DNA from: Ferruginibacter sp.
Lineage (GTDB): Bacteria > Bacteroidota > Bacteroidia > Chitinophagales > Chitinophagaceae
Direction: 5' to 3'
Assembly (NCBI GenBank): GCA_019638575.1
Contig: JAHBTN010000009.1
Coordinates: 62,001-126,000, forward strand
DNA: 64,000 bases
Part shown: piece by piece, positions 35,006 to 43,848 of the stretch
How positions within the stretch are numbered: position 1 is the first letter of the stretch
Layout: the number at the start of each line of letters is the position of its first letter
Position numbers and translations under genes: made by a program
Notes under the pieces: generated by a model
What the model was told of the DNA's origin: nothing
Seen by the model: only the letters and a program-made list of their open reading frames with translations
Databases searched by the model: none

Positions 35006-35013
35006 CAAAGCTA
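35006..35013 (-). promoter_or_regulatory. -7 promoter element of nadC
   Basis: The minus strand reads TAGCTTTG, a TAnnTTTG match ending 5 bp before the nadC ATG, so the mRNA would be almost leaderless. Confidence 0.5.
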
Positions 35014-35156
35014 CATACAAACTGATACAGAAAAAGTGATTGGGAATAATATTAATTCTTATCGTGTTATGCTATTACTTTATTCAGAAATGTTATTTTT
35101 TAATACGATTGTTATGCTATTTTATATTTTATTTTTTTGCTTCTCCAAAAAAGTAA

Positions 35157-35197
35157 TAAAAAAAGAGCCCCGAAAACGATTACAGCCCGCTTTCGGG
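35157..35197 (-). terminator. Terminator-like hairpin between nadC and DUF4783 gene
   Basis: TTTCGGG (35191-35197) and CCCGAAA (35169-35175) pair, and on the minus strand a run of T follows. No annotated minus-strand gene ends here, because the DUF4783 gene has its own terminator at 35302-35330. It may be a second terminator or the end of a small RNA lying in the 358-bp gap 35001-35358, in which I see no coding gene. Confidence 0.5.
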
Positions 35198-35301
35198 AAT
35201 AAGCCCTGATTAAACTTTTGTACTACTGTAGCCTCAATATTAGTTCCCTGACAACAATTCAAACCGTTTAAGTACCACAACAGTAAATTCTGAAGCTGTA
35301 T

Positions 35302-35330
35302 AAAAAAATGCCCCGGAAAAAATTCCGGGG
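35302..35330 (-). terminator. Intrinsic terminator after the DUF4783 gene
   Basis: CCCCGGAA (35311-35318) and TTCCGGGG (35323-35330) form a perfect stem with a 4-nt loop. On the minus strand it is followed by CA and a run of seven T. It lies 29 bp past the DUF4783 stop codon. Confidence 0.85.
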
Positions 35331-35358
35331 CCGATTTTGTATAACTAAAAATGTTTTT

Positions 35359-35733
35359 TTATTCAAACGTTATTTCCTGCAACACTTGTTTATCGCCTTT
35401 TTGTTTCATATAAATTGTTGTACGGTAAGTGCCGTTTTTAGTAACCAATGTACCAATGCAATATTGCGAACCGGAGTTTTCTCCTTTGTGCATCACTTCA
35501 AAACTTTTAACAGCATTGGTTGTAAAAAAATCTTTCAGCACCAGTTCTGCCTGGCTTTTACTGTAATTATTACTTTTGGTTGGCATGTTCAGTTCTACCG
35601 TATTATCAAAATACTTTGCAATATCTGTAGCATTACCTGCTTTCATGGCGTTAATCACTTCATCAATACTTGAAAATAAAGTGAATGAAGTCATAAATGC
35701 ACCAATAGTAATTAAAGTAAAAAAATGTTTCAT
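35359..35733 (-). CDS. DUF4783-family secreted protein
   Basis: A 124-residue protein with an N-terminal signal peptide (MKHFFTLITIGAFMTSFTLFSS) and a small alpha/beta body with the DUF4783 pattern: IDEVINAMKAGNATDIAKYFD, then SQAELVLKDFF and MHKGENSGSQYCIGTL. This resembles the NTF2-like fold used for ligand binding or as a small enzyme scaffold. Function is unknown. In other Bacteroidota the family sits near nadC, as here. The gene is single and has its own terminator. Confidence 0.82.
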   Translation of the reverse strand: MKHFFTLITIGAFMTSFTLFSSIDEVINAMKAGNATDIAKYFDNTVELNMPTKSNNYSKSQAELVLKDFFTTNAVKSFEVMHKGENSGSQYCIGTLVTKNGTYRTTIYMKQKGDKQVLQEITFE

Positions 35734-35865
35734 ATCCTTTAAATTTACAGCAATTAAATATCTAAAAACGTGCCAACGCCCAATAAATTACTACCAACTG
35801 CCATTTTTTATATCCTTTAAGTAAATATCATTTATTATTAGCTGTAAATATTTTAGTTTTATAAA

Positions 35866-37380
35866 ATGGAAAATAAGAAAGTTATATTGATAATTATGGA
35901 TGGCTGGGGCCTGGGTAAGAATAAAAAAAGTGATGCTATTCAAAATGCTGATACTCCGTTTGTAAGCAGCTTATATGCAAAATATCCTAATACTACATTG
36001 AAAACCTGTGGTGAATTTGTAGGCCTGCCAGATGGGCAGATGGGCAATAGTGAAGTTGGACATTTAAACCTGGGCGCCGGCCGTATTGTGTACCAGGAAC
36101 TACAACGGATAAATGTTGCCATAAGAAACGGTGAAATGGCAAATAACAAAACTTTATTGGATGCTGTTAATTATGCAAAAGAAAATAAAAAGCCAATTCA
36201 TTTAATTGGATTGGTAAGTGATGGAGGTGTTCATTCTCATATCAATCACTTAAAGGCATTAACAGATATATGTAAGCATAATGAACTGAGCAATGTTTTT
36301 ATCCATGCATTTACTGATGGCAGGGATACTGACCCAAAAAGTGGCTTACAATTTTTAAGCGAATTACAAAAACATCTTGATGGTTCTGTAGGCGCAATTG
36401 CCAGCATTACCGGCCGTTACTATGCTATGGACAGGGATAAACGATGGGAACGGGTTAAACTTGCTTATGATGCTTTGGTAAATGGTATTGGATATAAAAC
36501 CAATGATGTACTTGCAGCTGTAAGCAAATCGTATGAAGAGGGAGTTACTGATGAATTTATTAAACCGATAATAAATGAAACACTTAACGATGCAAACATC
36601 AAAGAAGATGATGCAGTGATTTGTTTCAACTTCAGAACCGACCGTTGCCGAGAAATTACAGAAGTGCTAACACAAACCGATATGCCGGCATTTGGAATGA
36701 AAAAACTTCCACTGCATTATACCACTATGACGCAGTACGATCATAAATTTAAAAATGTACAGGTTGTTTTTGAAAACGATGATTTAAGAAATACACTTGG
36801 CGAAATTTTGGAGCAAAATAAAAAATCACAAATACGCATTGCTGAAACTGAAAAATATCCGCATGTAAGTTTCTTTTTCAGTGGTGGAAGAGAAGTGCCT
36901 TTTGAAGGAGAAAGAAGAATTATGATTCCATCTCCTAAAGTTGCTACTTATGATTTGCAGCCCGAAATGAGTGCTTATGAAGTAACCGATGCAATTGTTA
37001 CAGAGATAAACAAAAAATCGGCCAACTTTATTTGTCTTAACTATGCAAATGCAGATATGGTAGGCCATACAGGTGTTTGGGATGCCATTATAAAAGCAGT
37101 GGAAACGGTTGACAAATGTGTAAATAAAGTTGTTACTGCGGCATTAGAAAACAATTACACGGTTTTACTAACAGCCGATCATGGCAATGCTGATTATGCT
37201 ATTAATGAAGATGGCACACCCAACACTGCACATACCTTAAACCTGGTGCCGCTTTTTTTAATAAGTAATGATGGCAAAGGAAAAATTAATCCGGGTAAAC
37301 TTGGCGATGTGGCACCCACAATTTTAACATTGATGAATTTGCCAATACCAAAAGAGATGACAGGTGATATTTTAATTTGA
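35866..37380 (+). CDS. gpmI: 2,3-bisphosphoglycerate-independent phosphoglycerate mutase
   Basis: Glycolytic enzyme that interconverts 3- and 2-phosphoglycerate with two manganese ions. The 504 residues show the alkaline-phosphatase-like core: IMDGWGLG, the active-site Ser of GQMGNSEVGHLNLGAG, ITGRYYAMDRDKRW, and the metal ligands in NYANADMVGHTG and LTADHGNAD. Length is standard. It opens a rightward run of genes that continues into the heme/iron region, but a 21-bp gap to the next gene suggests only partial coupling. Confidence 0.97.
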   Translation: MENKKVILIIMDGWGLGKNKKSDAIQNADTPFVSSLYAKYPNTTLKTCGEFVGLPDGQMGNSEVGHLNLGAGRIVYQELQRINVAIRNGEMANNKTLLDAVNYAKENKKPIHLIGLVSDGGVHSHINHLKALTDICKHNELSNVFIHAFTDGRDTDPKSGLQFLSELQKHLDGSVGAIASITGRYYAMDRDKRWERVKLAYDALVNGIGYKTNDVLAAVSKSYEEGVTDEFIKPIINETLNDANIKEDDAVICFNFRTDRCREITEVLTQTDMPAFGMKKLPLHYTTMTQYDHKFKNVQVVFENDDLRNTLGEILEQNKKSQIRIAETEKYPHVSFFFSGGREVPFEGERRIMIPSPKVATYDLQPEMSAYEVTDAIVTEINKKSANFICLNYANADMVGHTGVWDAIIKAVETVDKCVNKVVTAALENNYTVLLTADHGNADYAINEDGTPNTAHTLNLVPLFLISNDGKGKINPGKLGDVAPTILTLMNLPIPKEMTGDILI

Positions 37381-37401
37381 TAACAACATTAACCTTAACG
37401 T

Positions 37402-37902
37402 ATGTTTAAAAAAATCCTGAAAAGAGTTTTCCAAATCTTATTAGTGGTGTTTATAATCATCCAATTCTTCAGGCCACAAAAAAACCAGGCTGAAGGTATA
37501 AGCCCCAATGATATCACCAAACTTTATGTAGTGCCGCAAGATGTGCAATTGATTTTAAAAACCAGTTGTTACGATTGTCATAGCAACAATACCATCTATC
37601 CCTGGTACAGCAATGTGCAACCCATTGCATGGTGGTTAAAAAAACATATTGATGATGGAAAAAAACATCTTAATTTTTCGGAGTTTGCCAGCTATCCCAT
37701 ACGCAGGCAGTATAAGAAAATGGAAGAAACCAATGAAGAAGTTAAAGAAGGAAAAATGCCGCTAAACAGCTACTTATGGGTTCATAAAGATGCTATACTA
37801 AATGATCAGCAAAAACTTGCAATTGCAAATTGGGTAACGGCTGTAAGAGATACCATAAAAGCAAATTATCCTCCCGACAGCCTCATCAGAAAAAAATATT
37901 AA
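37402..37902 (+). CDS. Heme-binding domain protein with CxxCH motif
   Basis: A 166-residue protein with an N-terminal membrane helix or uncleaved signal (IFQILLVVFIIIQFF) and one c-type heme motif, CYDCH, followed by SNNTIYPWYSNVQP. This arrangement is typical of the haem_bd family of Bacteroidota. The later block GKMPLNSYLWVHKDAILND is also conserved there. It is probably periplasmic and anchored to the inner membrane. It lies at the left edge of the iron/heme uptake region, so a role in heme handling or electron transfer is plausible. Confidence 0.85.
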   Translation: MFKKILKRVFQILLVVFIIIQFFRPQKNQAEGISPNDITKLYVVPQDVQLILKTSCYDCHSNNTIYPWYSNVQPIAWWLKKHIDDGKKHLNFSEFASYPIRRQYKKMEETNEEVKEGKMPLNSYLWVHKDAILNDQQKLAIANWVTAVRDTIKANYPPDSLIRKKY

Positions 37903-37927
37903 CTACCTTAGTACCCTTAATTCTTAC

Positions 37928-38446
37928 ATGTCTATAGTTAAAAAACAGACTATTGCACTGGGCTTATTATTGCTAACTGCATTGCCGCTATTATTTGCTG
38001 CCGGTGTATTTATAACTCAATCCATTTTACAACAACAAAGAAGAATGCGTTTTAGAACGGAAACAATGGTAACCATCCAGCTTCCGGCAAGTGAAATTGT
38101 TTGGGTAAAACAGGGAAAAGAAATTTTGCATGGTGGAAAACTTTTTGATGTGAAATCTATTAATACTTCAGGCAAACTGATAGCGCTTACAGGATTTTAT
38201 GATCATAAAGAAGACAAAATAGTAAAAGCGCTAAAAGAAATTGTTGAGCAAAATGAAGATGGAAACAGCCCGGTGAATAATTTCCTGGTAAAATTTTTAT
38301 TTTATCCAAAAAGCAATGATGTAAACATATTTTCAATTCAAAATTATTGGGCAATCAAAAAACACCGGTTCCGGGTATATTCCGATGTAATTAACAGGCT
38401 TGTGTACCCTGCGCCTGCCCCTCCTCCAAAGTTTAGTTTGTTATAA
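37928..38446 (+). CDS. Small membrane-anchored protein, paralogue A
   Basis: I do not recognise a named family. The 172-residue protein has one N-terminal helix (about residues 8-32, LGLLLLTALPLLFAAGVFI) and then a hydrophilic region with the motif IVWVKQGKEILHGGKLFDVK. The gene at 43849-44355 encodes a clear paralogue: shared IVW-K-GKEIL, KFFDVK/KLFDVK, LTGYFD/LTGFYD, and VKFLF near the end. Each copy lies directly upstream of a TonB-dependent receptor gene. A role in controlling or assembling the receptors is inference only. Confidence 0.75.
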   Translation: MSIVKKQTIALGLLLLTALPLLFAAGVFITQSILQQQRRMRFRTETMVTIQLPASEIVWVKQGKEILHGGKLFDVKSINTSGKLIALTGFYDHKEDKIVKALKEIVEQNEDGNSPVNNFLVKFLFYPKSNDVNIFSIQNYWAIKKHRFRVYSDVINRLVYPAPAPPPKFSLL

Positions 38447-38468
38447 AAAATTACTGTAAAAAAAAACA

Positions 38469-38518
38469 GTTGCAGCTCTCTTTAATTCTTTACATAGCTA
38501 AAGATTAATTAGAGCAAC
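38469..38518 (+). promoter_or_regulatory. Imperfect long hairpin upstream of the first TonB receptor
   Basis: GTTG..CTCT..TTAATTCTTTA pairs with TAAAGATTAA..AGAG..CAAC around a 6-nt loop, with a few bulges. It lies between paralogue A and the receptor ATG and is followed by a T-rich stretch. It may be a terminator, attenuator or regulator site. Confidence 0.45.
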
Positions 38519-38547
38519 CTTATTTTATTTAAACTAAACATGTTAAT

Positions 38548-41037
38548 ATGAAACATTTCATCATACTAATACTATGCCTGGTTTCATTTACTGCTTTTTC
38601 ACAGAAAAAAGTTTCGGGCAAAGTAGTAGATGCAGGCAATAACAATCCGTTAATGGGAGCCACCATTTCGCAAAGTGGCGGAGCGGTAACAACTTCCGAT
38701 AAAAACGGGCAATTTACAATTGATTGCAGTAAATCTTCTGTAATCACCATTTCGTTTGTAGGTTATGAAACCGTTAATTACTTTATAAAAAACTGTAACG
38801 ACAATATTAAAATTTCTCTTGTACAGGTTGCATCAAATTTAAACGAGGTTGAAATAACAGCTACATCAAATCCCAATAAATCACTTTTATACCAACCTGT
38901 ATCCATCTCAAAACTTTCAACCACCGAATTAAAAAGAAGTACCGGTTTGTTTTTAGATGATGCTATTAATACAAATGTACCCGGTGTAACTATGAACAGG
39001 AGAGCAGTGGCTTCTGGCCAGCAATTCAACATCAGGGGCTATGGTAATGGTGCAAGAGGTACAAGAGGCGTTAGCAGTAATTTTGACGGGCAGGGGTATA
39101 AAGTATACCTGAATGGTTTTCCGGTTACAGATGCCGAGGGCATTACCACAATGGATGATATTGATTTTGGATCGATAGGAAACACCGAAATTGTAAAAGG
39201 CCCGGCTGGTACTTTATTTGGTTTAGCCATTGCCGGTGTTGTAAACTTAAATACCATTAAACCCGAAGCCGGTAAAACATCTGTTGGCCAGGATATACTT
39301 GTAGGTAATTATGGATTACAACGTTACACTACACATTTTCAAATGGGTACCGACCATGCATCAATCTTAGTAAATTATGGGCATCAAAAATCTGATGGGT
39401 TCACCATCCACAATAAATCACATAAAGACTTTGTAAATCTTGCAGGTAGTTTTCAACCCAATACAAAACAAAGTATAAATGTGTATGGCGGCTATAGCAA
39501 CAGTTACGATCAAAGAAGCGGTGAATTAACTTACACACAATTTGAAAATGAAGATTATACAGGTAATATCAGGTATATCAGGAACAATGCACACAGCCAG
39601 GTATATACTGTACGTGCAGGCATTGGGCATACGTACATGTTTAACAACAAAATCAGTAACAACACTTCTGTTTTTGCAACTGCATTCAACAGCAATGTAA
39701 GTTCGGCCGGCGGGTGGACAGATAAAGCCTCTACCAACTTTGGCTTACGTTCAACTTTCGACACAAAATTCTCTGTTGGAAAAAACATGAGTCTCAATGG
39801 AATTACAGGCGTAGAAACTCAAAGGCAAAATTCAACAACACTTGGTTATACTATGATAAAAAACCCGTTGGATACAGCATCCGTTTGGGTTTACGGCAAT
39901 CCATATTATTATGTAATTGGCGCCAATACTTCTAATGTGTACAGTACATCGGCCACCACATCTTTATTTACCGAGTGGACTTTAGCCCTACCAAGTGATT
40001 TTTCTATTACAGCAGGTATAGGTATAAGCAATATGAAAATAACACTCGATGACAGGTTTTATTCTTCATCAACACCAAACAAACCTACGCATTACGATAC
40101 CACATACAAATTCAGGGCATCGCCACACATTGCTATTAACAAGGTGTTCAACAAAAATATCTCTGCTTATATTTCATATAGCAAAGGATACAAAGACCCG
40201 GTAAGTGCTTTGTTTTACATTCCGTACAGTTCATCGCTGGGCCCCAATTCGGGAATTGTAAATAACCACCTTAAGCCCGAAGTAGGTAATCAAATTGAAA
40301 TAGGCTCAAAAGGTACTTTGCTTAATAATAAATTAAACTATCAGCTTGCTTTATTTAATGCAGTATTTTCAGATAAGCTAACAACGGTAGCAGTTCCAAA
40401 CCCAAACAACACTGCTGTTTTATATAATTATGTTGTTAGTGGAGGCAAACAAGTTGATAATGGAATTGAAGCCCTTGTAAAATATAATGTGTACGAATCG
40501 GCTAATGGTTTCTTTTCGTCGGTATCACCATTTGCTAATTTCACGTATGCCGATTATACTTACAAGAATTTCAGTTTTCAAACCATAGGTAAAACAACAA
40601 GCCTGCCGCAAAAAGATTCGGCTTTAACCAAAGATTACAGTGGGCACAGGGTACCGGGTGTATCAAAAGTTACTGTAAACTTTGGAGTGGATGTTATTAC
40701 AAAACCGGGTATATATGCAAACTTCACTTATTCATATAAAGATGGCCAGGAAGTAACTTCACTTGGTACACAAACTGGCGAACCTGTTGGTGTAGTTGTA
40801 AGTGGTGTTACCAGCATCCCTTACCATGCAGGAAGTTACAGTTTATTAAATGCTAAAGTGGGTTACAAACATTCATTCGGCCGTATTGGCCTGGATGCAT
40901 ATTTTGCAGTAAATAATATTACTGATACAAAATACCCAATCATGATTTTTGTAAACCAATATACCGATACTTACATAGCAGGTCCAAGGCATGCAAATGT
41001 TTTTGGTGGTTTAAGTTTAAAATATGATATAAGATAA
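38548..41037 (+). CDS. TonB-dependent outer-membrane receptor (iron-siderophore type)
   Basis: An 829-residue receptor with a signal peptide (ending TAFSQ), a carboxypeptidase-like regulatory domain at about residues 22-95 (SGKVVDAGNNNPLMGATIS), a plug domain (FNIRGYGNGARGTRG, EIVKGPAGTLFG) and a C-terminal 22-strand barrel ending in the aromatic residue motif GGLSLKYDIR. The neighbouring hmuTUV-like genes suggest an iron or heme ligand. The plug lacks a clear heme-specific signature, so a siderophore is as likely. A terminator separates it from the ABC genes. Confidence 0.92.
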   Translation: MKHFIILILCLVSFTAFSQKKVSGKVVDAGNNNPLMGATISQSGGAVTTSDKNGQFTIDCSKSSVITISFVGYETVNYFIKNCNDNIKISLVQVASNLNEVEITATSNPNKSLLYQPVSISKLSTTELKRSTGLFLDDAINTNVPGVTMNRRAVASGQQFNIRGYGNGARGTRGVSSNFDGQGYKVYLNGFPVTDAEGITTMDDIDFGSIGNTEIVKGPAGTLFGLAIAGVVNLNTIKPEAGKTSVGQDILVGNYGLQRYTTHFQMGTDHASILVNYGHQKSDGFTIHNKSHKDFVNLAGSFQPNTKQSINVYGGYSNSYDQRSGELTYTQFENEDYTGNIRYIRNNAHSQVYTVRAGIGHTYMFNNKISNNTSVFATAFNSNVSSAGGWTDKASTNFGLRSTFDTKFSVGKNMSLNGITGVETQRQNSTTLGYTMIKNPLDTASVWVYGNPYYYVIGANTSNVYSTSATTSLFTEWTLALPSDFSITAGIGISNMKITLDDRFYSSSTPNKPTHYDTTYKFRASPHIAINKVFNKNISAYISYSKGYKDPVSALFYIPYSSSLGPNSGIVNNHLKPEVGNQIEIGSKGTLLNNKLNYQLALFNAVFSDKLTTVAVPNPNNTAVLYNYVVSGGKQVDNGIEALVKYNVYESANGFFSSVSPFANFTYADYTYKNFSFQTIGKTTSLPQKDSALTKDYSGHRVPGVSKVTVNFGVDVITKPGIYANFTYSYKDGQEVTSLGTQTGEPVGVVVSGVTSIPYHAGSYSLLNAKVGYKHSFGRIGLDAYFAVNNITDTKYPIMIFVNQYTDTYIAGPRHANVFGGLSLKYDIR

Positions 41038-41045
41038 AATAAATA

Positions 41046-41075
41046 AAAGAGGCAGTTTTAAGACTGCCTCTTTTT
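41046..41075 (+). terminator. Intrinsic terminator after the first TonB receptor
   Basis: AAAGAGGCAGT (41046-41056) and ACTGCCTCTTT (41063-41073) form an 11-bp perfect stem with a 6-nt loop and a T run. It is well placed to end the receptor transcript before the ABC importer genes. Confidence 0.88.
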
Positions 41076-41089
41076 AAAAAAAACTTACA

Positions 41090-41986
41090 ATGAAAAAACT
41101 AACATTAATTGCACTTGCATTTTCGTTTATTTTTATTTCCTGCGGAAGGTTTGGCAACAAAGAAATGGATGGTACAAAAGATATGCGTATTGTTTGCTTA
41201 TCTAAACATTTAACCGAATATGTTTTTGCATTGGGTAAAGGCCATAATATTGTGGCTGTAGATTTAACCAGCACATATCCCGATAGTGCAAAGCTGTTGA
41301 AAACAGTGGGATACCATCGTGCATTAAACCCCGAGGGTATTATTGCAATGAACCCCGACCTGGTTATTCATAGCAACGATATTGGACCCGAAAATGTACT
41401 GCCTCAAATTATAAAAGCCGGGTTAAATGTTAAAGCTTTTGGTGGCGCCAATACAATTGATAGTGCAAGAATATTATTAAAACAACTGGGTAAATTTTTT
41501 GGTGTAGAAAATGTTGCAGATTCATTAATAAAAAAGATGGACGATGGTATTGCAAAAGCAGCCGATACATTAAAAGCTTTAAACTTAACCGATTCTTTAA
41601 AAGTGATGATTATTCATTTTGGACAGCGTAATAACACCTATTTTGTTATGAGTGGCCGAAATGGTGTTGGCGATAAAATGATACGCCTTGCTGGATGTAC
41701 ACCTGCTACATACAATGGTAAAGGCGCCAGGGGCATGAGTGCCGAAGCTGTTGCACTGGCTAATCCGGATATCATTATAGCCACCGACTTTGGTTACGAC
41801 CGTATGGGCAGCATGGATAAATTTATCAGCAGTGTGCCCGGCGTAGCATTAACCAATGCAGGAAAAAACAAACGAATTGTACGTTTTGAAGAACACGACC
41901 TGATTTATTTTGGCCCTCGTACAGGCGATAATGTTATTAAATTAATTAACCTGCTTCATCCTTCAGCAAGTGCTCAAAAAAAATAA
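41090..41986 (+). CDS. hmuT: Heme-type ABC importer substrate-binding lipoprotein
   Basis: A 298-residue lipoprotein (MKKLTLIALAFSFIFISC) that should carry ligand in the periplasm to the permease. The body matches HmuT-type cluster A binding proteins: VCLSKHLTEYVFALGKGHNIVAVD, YPDSAKLLKTVGYHRALNPEGI and a C-terminal half with ATDFGYDRMG and FGPRTG. The Tyr near YPDS and the YHRA block are typical for heme binders. It overlaps the permease gene by 17 bp, so translation is coupled. Confidence 0.85.
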   Translation: MKKLTLIALAFSFIFISCGRFGNKEMDGTKDMRIVCLSKHLTEYVFALGKGHNIVAVDLTSTYPDSAKLLKTVGYHRALNPEGIIAMNPDLVIHSNDIGPENVLPQIIKAGLNVKAFGGANTIDSARILLKQLGKFFGVENVADSLIKKMDDGIAKAADTLKALNLTDSLKVMIIHFGQRNNTYFVMSGRNGVGDKMIRLAGCTPATYNGKGARGMSAEAVALANPDIIIATDFGYDRMGSMDKFISSVPGVALTNAGKNKRIVRFEEHDLIYFGPRTGDNVIKLINLLHPSASAQKK

Positions 41987-43022
41987 ATTTTTTATCCCTG
42001 TTTTAATTACCCTGCTGGTAGCAGTATTAATTTGTGCCATAGCTTTTGGTGCTGTATCAATATTACCATCCGAAATGTTTTCGTCATTAAAACATTTTTT
42101 CCAGGGAAAAAACCCGGCAAATATTTATGAAGGTGTTTTCATCGAATTAAGATTACCCAGGGTTTTATTATGTGCTATTACCGGCTCCATACTTGCGGTT
42201 AGTGGTGTGTTAATGCAGGGCTTGTTCCGCAACCCTATAGTGGAGCCGGGCCTTGTAGGAACCAGTGCCGGCGCTGCTCTTGGCGCCTCTTTTGTTTTTG
42301 TAATGGCGCCAACATTTAGCCCGGCCATTAAAAGTATTACCGGCCCCTTGCTGGTACCAATTGTTGCTTTTATTGGCGCATTGCTGGCAACTTATATTGT
42401 GTATGCCCTGGCAAAAAATGCAAAAAGGGTTTCAATTATGTCGTTGCTGCTGATAGGTATTGCAATTAATGCTGTTTGTTTAAGCGGCACCGGATTTTTA
42501 AGTTATATAGCAAGAGACCCTCAAGCAAGAAGTATTACCTTTTGGAACCTGGGCACTTTTTCCGGTGCATCCTGGCAACAGGTTTTTATAGTAGGCACAG
42601 TTGCTGCCATCATTTTTACTTTTTCGCTTAGGTATTCAAAACAACTGAACACTTTATTACTGGGCGAAGAAGAAGCAGGTTACCTGGGTGTAGATGCCGA
42701 TAAATTAAAAATGAGGGTGATGTTGCTGAACACAGCAATGGTATCGGTGGCAACTGCATTTGTGGGTGTAATAAGTTTTATGGGATTAATAGTACCGCAT
42801 GTATTACGATTGCTTATTGGCAGCGATAATAAAAAACTTCTACCGGCCTCAATGTTCCTTGGTGCAATGCTACTTGTTCTGGCCGATATGTGTGCAAGGC
42901 TGTTGCTTGCCCCTGCCGAAGTGCCTATAGGTATCATTACATCGTTGGTGGGTGCACCTGTTTTTATAGTGTTACTTAAACGTTTTAATGTATTAAACGA
43001 TAAAGGAGGTTATAATGCTTAA
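41970..43022 (+). CDS. hmuU: Heme/iron ABC importer permease (FecCD family)
   Basis: A 350-residue inner-membrane permease of the FecCD/BtuC type with about ten helices. Family blocks include LRLPRVLLCAITGSILAVSGVLMQGLFRNPIVEPGLVGTSAG, the coupling region and VISFMGLIVPHVLRLLIGSDNK. The start codon is GTG at 41970, inside the end of hmuT; no nearby ATG is available. It overlaps the ATPase gene by 8 bp, as in a tight hmuTUV operon. Confidence 0.9.
   Translation: MLKKNKFFIPVLITLLVAVLICAIAFGAVSILPSEMFSSLKHFFQGKNPANIYEGVFIELRLPRVLLCAITGSILAVSGVLMQGLFRNPIVEPGLVGTSAGAALGASFVFVMAPTFSPAIKSITGPLLVPIVAFIGALLATYIVYALAKNAKRVSIMSLLLIGIAINAVCLSGTGFLSYIARDPQARSITFWNLGTFSGASWQQVFIVGTVAAIIFTFSLRYSKQLNTLLLGEEEAGYLGVDADKLKMRVMLLNTAMVSVATAFVGVISFMGLIVPHVLRLLIGSDNKKLLPASMFLGAMLLVLADMCARLLLAPAEVPIGIITSLVGAPVFIVLLKRFNVLNDKGGYNA
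43004..43010 (+). promoter_or_regulatory. Strong Shine-Dalgarno sequence of hmuV
   Basis: AGGAGGT is a perfect Shine-Dalgarno element, 4 bp before the hmuV ATG. Most start codons in the window lack one, as expected for Bacteroidota, so this supports the chosen start and suggests high translation of the ATPase. Confidence 0.6.
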
Positions 43023-43794
43023 AACAGAAAACATATGTTACCGGGTTAACGATAAATTGATATTAAATGGTATCAGTGCAGTTTTTAAACCCGGCGAATT
43101 TAATATGATACTGGGACCAAACGGTTCGGGCAAATCTACCTTCTTAAAAGTATTCAGCGGCGAATTACAAAAATATAATGGCAACGTTTTTTACGATGAC
43201 AAAAAAATTGCCCTTTATAAAAAAGAAGAATTAGCAAAATACAGGGCAGTAATGAGCCAGCAACCAGAGCTAAGTTTTCCATTGATGGTAGAGGAAGTGG
43301 TGATGATGGGACGGTATCCGCATTTTATTTTTAATCCAAACAAAAAAGACATCAGCATTTGTAACCAGGTGATAGAACGAATGAACCTCACTTCATTTAA
43401 AGAAAGAAATTATCTTACACTTAGCGGTGGCGAAAAACAACGGGTACAATATGCCCGGGTGTTGGCACAAATTTGGGAAAAACCTATTACCGGTTATCGA
43501 TACCTTTTTTTAGATGAACCGCTAAACAGCCTTGATATAAATTACCAACATGAGTTTTTACAAATAGCAAAAGAATTTACAAATAACGATACCGTTTTAG
43601 TTGCTGTTATGCACGATATTAACCTTGCCATACAATATTCTGATAACTTGTTCTTCTTAAAACAAGGCCAATTAATTGCTCATGGTAAACCCATTGAGGT
43701 ACTAAGTTCTGCACTTATAAAAGATGTTTTTAACGTAAACGCTACACTTATAAATAACCCGATATCCGGTAACCCGTTGGTAATTTTCGGCTGA
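43015..43794 (+). CDS. hmuV: Heme/iron ABC importer ATPase
   Basis: A 259-residue ATPase energising the importer. Walker A is LGPNGSGKST, the signature LSGGEKQR and Walker B YLFLDEPLNSLD, with the H-loop VMHDINLA. The block RAVMSQQPELSFPLMVEEVVMMGRYPH matches HmuV. The ATG follows a perfect Shine-Dalgarno and overlaps hmuU by 8 bp. Confidence 0.92.
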   Translation: MLKTENICYRVNDKLILNGISAVFKPGEFNMILGPNGSGKSTFLKVFSGELQKYNGNVFYDDKKIALYKKEELAKYRAVMSQQPELSFPLMVEEVVMMGRYPHFIFNPNKKDISICNQVIERMNLTSFKERNYLTLSGGEKQRVQYARVLAQIWEKPITGYRYLFLDEPLNSLDINYQHEFLQIAKEFTNNDTVLVAVMHDINLAIQYSDNLFFLKQGQLIAHGKPIEVLSSALIKDVFNVNATLINNPISGNPLVIFG

Positions 43795-43814
43795 TATAAT
43801 CAGGCAGGATTTCT

Positions 43815-43822
43815 TATTTTTG
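43815..43822 (+). promoter_or_regulatory. -7 promoter element of paralogue B
   Basis: TATTTTTG matches TAnnTTTG, 26 bp upstream of the paralogue B ATG. The pair of paralogue B and the second receptor may form their own transcript. Confidence 0.45.
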
Positions 43823-43848
43823 ATAATATAAATTTTCATACCGTCTGC

